A stretch of 12,569 nucleotides of DNA. Origin: Bacteroidota bacterium (GTDB taxonomy: Bacteria > Bacteroidota > Bacteroidia > Flavobacteriales > Flavobacteriaceae). The position numbers were made by a program, and so were the translations under genes. The notes below the pieces were generated by a model. It was not told the DNA's origin. It was given only the letters and a program-made list of their open reading frames with translations, and did not search any database. Below, piece after piece: positions 6,955-12,569 of this stretch. The DNA lies in NCBI GenBank assembly GCA_022601215.1, contig JAHZIZ010000168.1, forward strand, positions 1 to 12,569, written 5' to 3'. Positions within the stretch are counted from its first letter, which is position 1; each line of letters begins with the position of its first letter.

Positions 6955-7440
6955 TTATAGATAAGAACTATCAAAAATAAGGGGAAGCAGGTCCTTTACA
7001 GAAGCCGCTCTAACCACCTTTCCGGTTTCTCCCATAAAATAGATAGGAATGTTGGTTTCTTGTCGCACTTCATACTCTGCTAAAGACTGTCGGCATGCAC
7101 CGCAAGGTGGAATTGGAGTAGTTGTTTGCTGTTTTAAAGAGCCCGCCGTTAAAGCAATCACTTTAAAAGCAACTTTGGGATATAATGCCCCTGCTTGAAA
7201 AGCTGCAACCCGCTCGGCACACAGACCTGAAGGAAATGCAGCATTTTCTTGGTTATTCCCTATCACAACGTTACCGTTTTCTAAAAGGATGGCTGCACCC
7301 ACTTTAAAAGACGAATAAGGCGCATAAGCATCATTTCGTGCTTGCTGCGCCTTATTCATTAAATCTTGTATTTCTAAAGGAAGCTCGTCTACAGTATCAT
7401 ATACTGTCAACTCGGCTTCTATTTTTAGTTGTTTAGCCAT
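6955..7440 (-). CDS. cdd: Cytidine deaminase
   Basis: This enzyme deaminates cytidine and deoxycytidine to uridine and deoxyuridine in pyrimidine salvage; it is cytoplasmic. The 161-residue size and motifs match the small tetrameric class. FKVGAA is at 45-50 and the substrate-binding NNQENAAFPSG at 62-72. CAER at 74-77 supplies Cys74 as zinc ligand and Glu76 as the proton shuttle, and PCGACRQ at 112-118 supplies zinc ligands Cys113 and Cys116. The N-terminus is about 20 residues longer than in Bacillus-type enzymes. The ATG lies 3 bases after the porV stop, so it probably shares the porV transcript although it has no role in secretion. No strong terminator follows it. Confidence 0.96.
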   Translation of the reverse strand: MAKQLKIEAELTVYDTVDELPLEIQDLMNKAQQARNDAYAPYSSFKVGAAILLENGNVVIGNNQENAAFPSGLCAERVAAFQAGALYPKVAFKVIALTAGSLKQQTTTPIPPCGACRQSLAEYEVRQETNIPIYFMGETGKVVRAASVKDLLPLIFDSSYL

Positions 7441-7443
7441 TCA

Positions 7444-8589
7444 CTAATATTCATCATACTCATCTCCGAAGTTGAAGGTAAGTCCAAAACGAAGCGTCCC
7501 TTCCAATGGGCTTCTCACCTTGGAGGTAGAAAATAAGTACGAAATATCTATATTAATCGCGGTGTATTTAAAACCAGCACCTAAAGAAAGAAATTTTCTT
7601 GATCCCTTTTCTTCGCTTTCGTTAAAATATCCCGTTCTAAACGCAAAAACATCTTGGTACCAATACTCTGCTCCAAGTGCCCATGTAAATTCTTTTAACT
7701 CTTCACCAAATCCATCTGGCGCATCACCAAATGAAGAGAAAACACCATTTAAAAAACTTTCATTGTAAAAGTCATCTTCTCTTGTTATCGCACCATCTCC
7801 ATTAGAATCGCTAGGTGTTGGCACTAACAATTTATTTAGTTCGACGTTCACTCCAACCTTATTGTATTCATCTAGGATGAAATCAAATCCACCACCAAGT
7901 CCTAAGTTAGTAGGAATAGAGTTTTCACCAGCAGCGTCACCATATTTTAACTTTGGTCCTAGATTAGAGATATTGAAACCTGCTCTCCAACGACCGTCAA
8001 AATCGTTATAGGCAATTTCTTCACTTTGGTAGAAACCTCCAACATCAACAGCAAACGTATTGGCTGCTGAAGCATCTTCATTCCCTGTTTGTAATTTTAA
8101 ATCGGACCGAATATAACGTCCTGCAACCGCCATAGAAAAACGTTCACTTAAACGCAAAGCGTAAGACACATCAAACGTTAACTCATTTGGTTTTACCGTC
8201 AAGGGGACTTCATCAAAAGTTTGTCGCAATTCAATCTCACCATTACTGAAATATCTAAAACTTGCACCTACAGCACTTTGTTCATTAAGTCTATTGTAAT
8301 AAGTAACATTTCCAAGGAAAATGTCATTTACTAAATTACTTAAGTAGGGCGTATAGGTTATTCCGAACCCTTGTTTTGAAATGGCAAATGCATTTTTAGC
8401 GGGATTCCACTGTTGGGAAAAACCATCCGCAGAGGTGGCAACACCAATATCACCCATACCTCCTGAACGGGCATCGGCAGCAATTAATAAAAATGGAACT
8501 CCAGTTGTAATAACCCTATCTTCTGGGCTCTGAGCATTCGCTTTTATAGTTAATAATCCTATTAATATTGGAATAAAAATTTTCTTCAT
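7444..8589 (-). CDS. porV: T9SS outer-membrane barrel protein PorV (LptO)
   Basis: PorV is an outer-membrane beta-barrel of the type IX secretion system. It collects folded cargo from the SprA/Sov translocon and carries it to the PorU sortase. From the ATG at 8589 the product has 381 residues, with a signal peptide of about 19-20 residues (KK, hydrophobic core, ANAQ). The mature N-terminus then has the conserved ITTGVPFLLIAADARSGGMG. Many alternating-hydrophobic strands follow, and the chain ends in a strand-like LRFGLTFNFG plus a short acidic tail. A longer frame to 8646 adds 19 residues before the signal peptide and overlaps porU, so the internal ATG is preferred. Residues 261-272 (DSNGDGAITRED) resemble an EF-hand calcium loop. 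It lies 34 bases after porU and 3 bases before cdd. Confidence 0.95.
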   Translation of the reverse strand: MKKIFIPILIGLLTIKANAQSPEDRVITTGVPFLLIAADARSGGMGDIGVATSADGFSQQWNPAKNAFAISKQGFGITYTPYLSNLVNDIFLGNVTYYNRLNEQSAVGASFRYFSNGEIELRQTFDEVPLTVKPNELTFDVSYALRLSERFSMAVAGRYIRSDLKLQTGNEDASAANTFAVDVGGFYQSEEIAYNDFDGRWRAGFNISNLGPKLKYGDAAGENSIPTNLGLGGGFDFILDEYNKVGVNVELNKLLVPTPSDSNGDGAITREDDFYNESFLNGVFSSFGDAPDGFGEELKEFTWALGAEYWYQDVFAFRTGYFNESEEKGSRKFLSLGAGFKYTAINIDISYLFSTSKVRSPLEGTLRFGLTFNFGDEYDEY

Positions 8590-8606
8590 GAGGTACTTAT
8601 TTTGAG

Positions 8607-8614
8607 CAAATATA
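8607..8614 (-). promoter_or_regulatory. -7 box before porV
   Basis: TATATTTG on the minus strand matches the Bacteroidota -7 consensus TAnnTTTG exactly and ends 17 bases before the porV ATG. It lies in the 34-base gap after porU. No clear -33 TTTG is found 19 bases upstream, so porV may have a modest promoter of its own in addition to readthrough from porU. Confidence 0.4.
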
Positions 8615-8623
8615 ATTGAATTT

Positions 8624-11600
8624 TTAAAGGATAACGAGTTTTTCATATTTTTCGACCTGCTGGTTTATTAACGGAGATTTGACCGTTAGCTTATATACAT
8701 AGACACCTTTTCCGATTTTCCCACCGAAATCATCGGTACCATCCCAAACAATATCTCTTGGGGGGCCACCACTGGTCATAACCGAAGTGTTAATTGTTTT
8801 CACCACCTTACCTGTAATGGTAAAGATCTGTACCTGAACATCTAACATCTCTAAAGGGCGGTTGTGTTCAAACCAAAATTCGGTATAATTCACGAAAGGA
8901 TTTGGATAATTTAAAACCCTTCTTACTTCTAATTTATTATCTCCAAAAACCACGAACTGAATTTCCGCTGTGGACGAATTGTTATAAACATCCCATGCTT
9001 TCAAGGTCAATGTATGCAATCCTTCTTCTAAATCTCGCAAGGTATAATTGGCCGTGCCTTCGGTAAAGTCATCCACCTCCGCTTGATAATATTCGTTTAA
9101 CACAAATGGATTTGTTTCATCACCATCCAAAATTGCAACAATATCATGACCAATACCACTCGCTGTATTAATCCCATTTTCATCTTCTAATTGTGCTATT
9201 AAAATGGGTGAATCGTTTGTAATTCCTCCAGAAACAAATGAGAGATCGTTCATAAATAGATTTATGGTTGGCCCTTGATTATCTGCCGGAGCATCTTCAT
9301 TGAGCCCTCCAACTTGGATATCTAAACTAAACCCTGTTTGATCTTCCAGTACATTATTGCGCTGGGCGTATAGACTTACCTTCCCTTGTCCAACTGGAAT
9401 CTGAATATCTCTAGGCACAACAAATTCGAATTCAAATTTACCATTTACTACGGTTGCCTTACCATTAAAAAGTCCTTCACCTAATGTTTTAAAATCCAAA
9501 ATTAATATTGGCCCAGGCTCGCCATTCGGTAAATCGAAATCCCTTGTCCCATCGTTCCCTAGCGTTTGACGTTGCACATCTTTATCAAAAACTTTAGCTT
9601 CTAAAATCCCATTATAATTCGTAATTACATTTCCTTGAGAATCGACAACTTCACCACCCAACTTCACCTTGCTAAGGGCCTCTAGCACAACATTGGATTG
9701 CTGTATTGGCTCGTCATTTAAGGTAGTAACTCGTACACTTTGCTTAGGAAAAGCAAGTTCTAATGCTGGATCTCCAATATAAAAGACAACTCGCTTATCG
9801 GGTGCAGAACTTTCATTTTTAATCAATCGTAATCCTTCTGCTGGAGGCAATGGAACTTCTCGGCCAAAACCATATAACTCTTCGGCCAATTCTCTGTTTA
9901 TATCCACCCCCGTGGAAACTAAGATAGAACGCGTAGTTGTAATTAAAGACACGGCCCCTCCTTCCGCATTCCAAAAAGTGAGCTCTCCACCAGTGATTCT
10001 CAGCGGATTATCAAATTTAGTAAATTCACAAGTCACCGTTACAATGCATGGATATCTATCCTTATTCTTAAGGTTGGTCCCTGTCTCCTTCGTAAAGATA
10101 AACTCGCTAGCTAATCCATCCTCTCCTCCATGACCGAAATAATTTACAATAAGTGCGCCTAGTTCAATATCATTTACCACTTGTTCGTTTACCTTTGGAT
10201 AGCGATCTCCACCAGCAGAAGTTTCTTGCTGAAAGGCATCAGAGTGAATTTTCTTTACATTAACAAAAGGCTTCTCTTCTGTTATTCTATCCCCTATTTC
10301 ATCAAGAGTAAGTTCTAAATCTTCATACTCAAAACGCTCGTCAACATCGTCGGAAATCAATACCAAATTATTCCTCCAATTACCAAAGGAAGCTTTTAAG
10401 GAGTAATTAATTGTTTTTTCAACAACAGCATTTGCCAGAATAACATTATCTGCTAGCATGCGCCCAACAGCAATATCAAGACCATCTCTTTGACGCACAC
10501 TTCCATCTCCCACGGGGTCAGTTGAATTTGGCAAACTCATCATCCCAAAATAATCATCGGAGACAAAAGAATCTAAACTATTACTACTACTAGTTGTATG
10601 GAAACTAGGCACAATATTATTGTTATTAGGCAATCTATCTTTAAGATCCACAGAAGTGTCTCCAAAAAGACAGAGATATTTTATTCTATCCGCATCCGAA
10701 GAACCATTTTCATATATATAGCGCACTAAATTTCTTATTGCCCCAATATCTTGTTTTCCGGAACTAAATTCTTCATAAATTTTATCGGTCGTTGCAACTT
10801 TCACTCTTAGCCCTGTAACATTGATGTGATGATTTGCTAATCTTAGCGCTGGCTGCAATAAAAATGGCGGTGTTACAATCAAATAATCAACATCTTGAAA
10901 ATTACCTGATCCATCGGACATAATGCTCCCTTTAAGGTTTTGATTCACAACCCTACTTGAACTTGTTCTCACTGGACTAAAATAATCATTTGGGTTGACC
11001 GCCACATAGGTCCTTACTTCACCTAAGGTCGCTTTAAAACTTATCGCTCCAGCATTATCCGCATTTTCTTTAAATGCAACTTCTCCGGGACTAGTGACAT
11101 CCCATATTTGAGAGATTTCAGAAGCATTAGTAATCTGATACTCTCCAGTACCAGAAGCACCACCTACATCATTATTCCTAAATACAAATTGCTCTGAAAC
11201 ACCTGATAATTGTCTAACGGCCTCAATTGAAATGTAATCGAGATACGCTACACTCGATGGGTTTCCACTATTATTATAGGCTAAATCTATGACTACATTA
11301 TCACCAGATGGTGGTATATCTTGACTAAAGGTTGCTCTAGAAAGTAATGTAGTACTTCCCGCAGTAACCGCGCCAAGATTCATCGGGTTTACGCTTGTAG
11401 AATTAATAGTAACTGCTATACTTGTTGGGCTACTACTTACTGCGGCAGCCTTTATTGTCACCTCCATAGGTTCATTGGCAACCATATTAGGAAAGTTAAA
11501 ATCATACGATTGTTCACTTTCAATATCGAATCGATTGCCAAACCACCTTCTTCCCACTTTCGCAGGACTGAAATCATCTTCTTCATGGAATTGATAATCA

Positions 11601-12496
11601 TGAAAACGATCTATAATAAGTGTAGGATTGTCTGAAGGCTCCAACATAGGTTGAATTCGTTTCCCTAAATCTCCACCGGACGTAACATAATAGAAAGACT
11701 CATCACTGTATGGATTCAAATTGGTTTCATTTTCCTCAAGACTTAGCGCTGAAAAGGCGTCAACATTGGTAGCATAAAACAGGATTTGATCTCCATTATC
11801 GAAACTACCATCTTCTTCCCCGATAAACTGAATAGCAGTCTCTGGCAAATCCAATGCCAAATTATCCCTATTTAAGAGCGGTAGTGGTTTTCCTCCATGC
11901 CCATATACTTTTATTGTTCTAGGGTCCACACTATTCGTGTTCATCCCTAAATCATTTAAAAACTGTTTAGTAATTCGATGAACTCCTGTTTTCTCGACTT
12001 TAAATTTAAACCAATCTCCAGTCGCTAAAACAGAATTAGAAATAGGTAAGGATTGAAATCTTGAAGCTGTACTTCCATAGTCATAATCAATCTTAAACGA
12101 AACTACTTTCTTTAAGACACCATTTCTATTGATCACAGGTGACATTCTTAACGTCGTGTAAACCACCCCTCTAGCATCTGAACTTCCGATATCATAACGT
12201 AATTCATTCGGGATTTTGGCAAGATCTATACGCTCCTTGTCTATTTGGGTTAGGTCATTAAAAATCACATCAAAAACTCGAAGTGATCTACTTTTAGCGA
12301 ATCCGACATCTTTCCAACGAGTAGTGATTTGTTGTCTGTCTTTATTGAATCCGATCGTTTGGGAATGCGATTCTGAATCAACATTACTCCCCTTCTTTTG
12401 ACCCTTATCATCCCATTCCACCTTTATCGAACGTTCCTGGCCTAGCGAAACCAAAGAAATTAAACTACAAGCAAAAAGAATTAATATTTTTCTCAT
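8624..12496 (-). CDS. porU: T9SS C-terminal signal peptidase / sortase PorU (C25 family)
   Basis: PorU sits on the cell surface with PorV. It removes the C-terminal sorting domain from T9SS cargo and attaches the cargo to lipopolysaccharide or the surface. From the ATG at 12496 the product has 1290 residues with a signal peptide (MRKILILFACSLISLVSLGQ). Beta-rich N-terminal domains run to about residue 535. A gingipain-like C25 domain follows at about 537-916, with catalytic His789 in NYFGHGG and Cys823 in VTVTCEF. Immunoglobulin-like domains come next. The C-terminal ~80 residues (YPNPF at 1197-1201, ITGKVV, WDGTDDFGGKIGKGVY) are themselves a T9SS-type sorting domain. An ATG one codon earlier (12499) is equally possible; a TTG at 12538 would put 13 extra residues ahead of the signal peptide and is rejected. 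It is larger than P. gingivalis PorU (about 1160 residues, from memory). Confidence 0.96.
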   Translation of the reverse strand: MRKILILFACSLISLVSLGQERSIKVEWDDKGQKKGSNVDSESHSQTIGFNKDRQQITTRWKDVGFAKSRSLRVFDVIFNDLTQIDKERIDLAKIPNELRYDIGSSDARGVVYTTLRMSPVINRNGVLKKVVSFKIDYDYGSTASRFQSLPISNSVLATGDWFKFKVEKTGVHRITKQFLNDLGMNTNSVDPRTIKVYGHGGKPLPLLNRDNLALDLPETAIQFIGEEDGSFDNGDQILFYATNVDAFSALSLEENETNLNPYSDESFYYVTSGGDLGKRIQPMLEPSDNPTLIIDRFHDYQFHEEDDFSPAKVGRRWFGNRFDIESEQSYDFNFPNMVANEPMEVTIKAAAVSSSPTSIAVTINSTSVNPMNLGAVTAGSTTLLSRATFSQDIPPSGDNVVIDLAYNNSGNPSSVAYLDYISIEAVRQLSGVSEQFVFRNNDVGGASGTGEYQITNASEISQIWDVTSPGEVAFKENADNAGAISFKATLGEVRTYVAVNPNDYFSPVRTSSSRVVNQNLKGSIMSDGSGNFQDVDYLIVTPPFLLQPALRLANHHINVTGLRVKVATTDKIYEEFSSGKQDIGAIRNLVRYIYENGSSDADRIKYLCLFGDTSVDLKDRLPNNNNIVPSFHTTSSSNSLDSFVSDDYFGMMSLPNSTDPVGDGSVRQRDGLDIAVGRMLADNVILANAVVEKTINYSLKASFGNWRNNLVLISDDVDERFEYEDLELTLDEIGDRITEEKPFVNVKKIHSDAFQQETSAGGDRYPKVNEQVVNDIELGALIVNYFGHGGEDGLASEFIFTKETGTNLKNKDRYPCIVTVTCEFTKFDNPLRITGGELTFWNAEGGAVSLITTTRSILVSTGVDINRELAEELYGFGREVPLPPAEGLRLIKNESSAPDKRVVFYIGDPALELAFPKQSVRVTTLNDEPIQQSNVVLEALSKVKLGGEVVDSQGNVITNYNGILEAKVFDKDVQRQTLGNDGTRDFDLPNGEPGPILILDFKTLGEGLFNGKATVVNGKFEFEFVVPRDIQIPVGQGKVSLYAQRNNVLEDQTGFSLDIQVGGLNEDAPADNQGPTINLFMNDLSFVSGGITNDSPILIAQLEDENGINTASGIGHDIVAILDGDETNPFVLNEYYQAEVDDFTEGTANYTLRDLEEGLHTLTLKAWDVYNNSSTAEIQFVVFGDNKLEVRRVLNYPNPFVNYTEFWFEHNRPLEMLDVQVQIFTITGKVVKTINTSVMTSGGPPRDIVWDGTDDFGGKIGKGVYVYKLTVKSPLINQQVEKYEKLVIL

Positions 12497-12513
12497 CATA
12501 ACAATTAACGCTT

Positions 12514-12521
12514 CAAATATA
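12514..12521 (-). promoter_or_regulatory. -7 box before porU
   Basis: TATATTTG on the minus strand is an exact match to TAnnTTTG. It ends 17 bases before the ATG at 12496 (14 before the one at 12499). A TTTT run lies about 21 bases upstream, two more than the usual 19-base spacing, so the -33 element is only approximate. The location, just before porU and ahead of the T9SS gene pair, supports a promoter. The remaining bases to the window end (12522-12569) show no gene. Confidence 0.5.
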
Positions 12522-12569
12522 CACTTAGTATGGAGCAATTTTAAAAGATTCTTTAGAAATTCGAAATCT

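Noticed and set aside
8590..8646. Longer N-terminus for PorV overlapping porU
   Set aside because: The 19 added residues precede a clean signal peptide, overlap the porU 3' end, and would include the -7 box within the gene.
10500..10535. Second EF-hand-like loop in PorU (DPVGDGSVRQRD)
   Set aside because: Position 3 is Val and position 9 is Arg, so the acidic cage is incomplete; a chance resemblance is more likely.
12497..12538. TTG start giving a longer PorU
   Set aside because: The extra residues precede a clear signal peptide and span the TATATTTG box, so translation more likely begins at the ATG pair at 12494-12499.

Overview
The window is a low-GC stretch of chromosome from a member of the Bacteroidota, most likely a flavobacterium (family Flavobacteriaceae). 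Three things point there. It carries porU and porV, which belong to the type IX secretion system (T9SS) found only in this phylum. The gene order porU-porV-cdd-pdhA-pdhC is familiar from flavobacteria (recalled, not searched). Upstream regions lack Shine-Dalgarno sequences but contain TAnnTTTG boxes, the -7 element used by the Bacteroidota primary sigma factor. Every gene supported here lies on the minus strand, so the window reads right to left.

Right part (12.5 kb down to 7.0 kb): porU, the T9SS sortase; porV, the outer-membrane barrel that hands cargo to it; and cdd, cytidine deaminase, 3 bases behind porV. porU and porV each have a perfect TATATTTG box 17 bases before the preferred start codon.

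Middle (6.9 kb down to 4.2 kb): a 152-base gap holds a good promoter candidate (TTTT-N19-TATTTTTG). It is followed by pdhA (pyruvate dehydrogenase E1 alpha) and pdhC (E2 with two lipoyl domains), 3 bases apart. E1 beta and E3 are not here and must be encoded elsewhere. A 9-bp stem followed by a T-run ends this unit.

Left part (4.1 kb down to the window edge): five tightly packed genes. They are an unrecognised small lipoprotein, a short-chain dehydrogenase, a SprT-like metalloprotease, a GDP-mannose pyrophosphorylase that starts with TTG, and a DUF389 membrane protein cut by the window edge. Gaps of 6, -1, 8 and 9 bases suggest one operon, although the products have no obvious shared pathway.

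Most of the window is conserved core genome. I saw no mobile element, CRISPR array, tRNA, rRNA or clearly new system. The points of interest are corrected gene starts, the shared promoter geometry of porU and porV, an EF-hand-like loop inside PorV, a SprT protein without its zinc-ribbon cysteines, and the uncharacterised lipoprotein and DUF389 proteins. There is no gene-free stretch longer than 300 bases.
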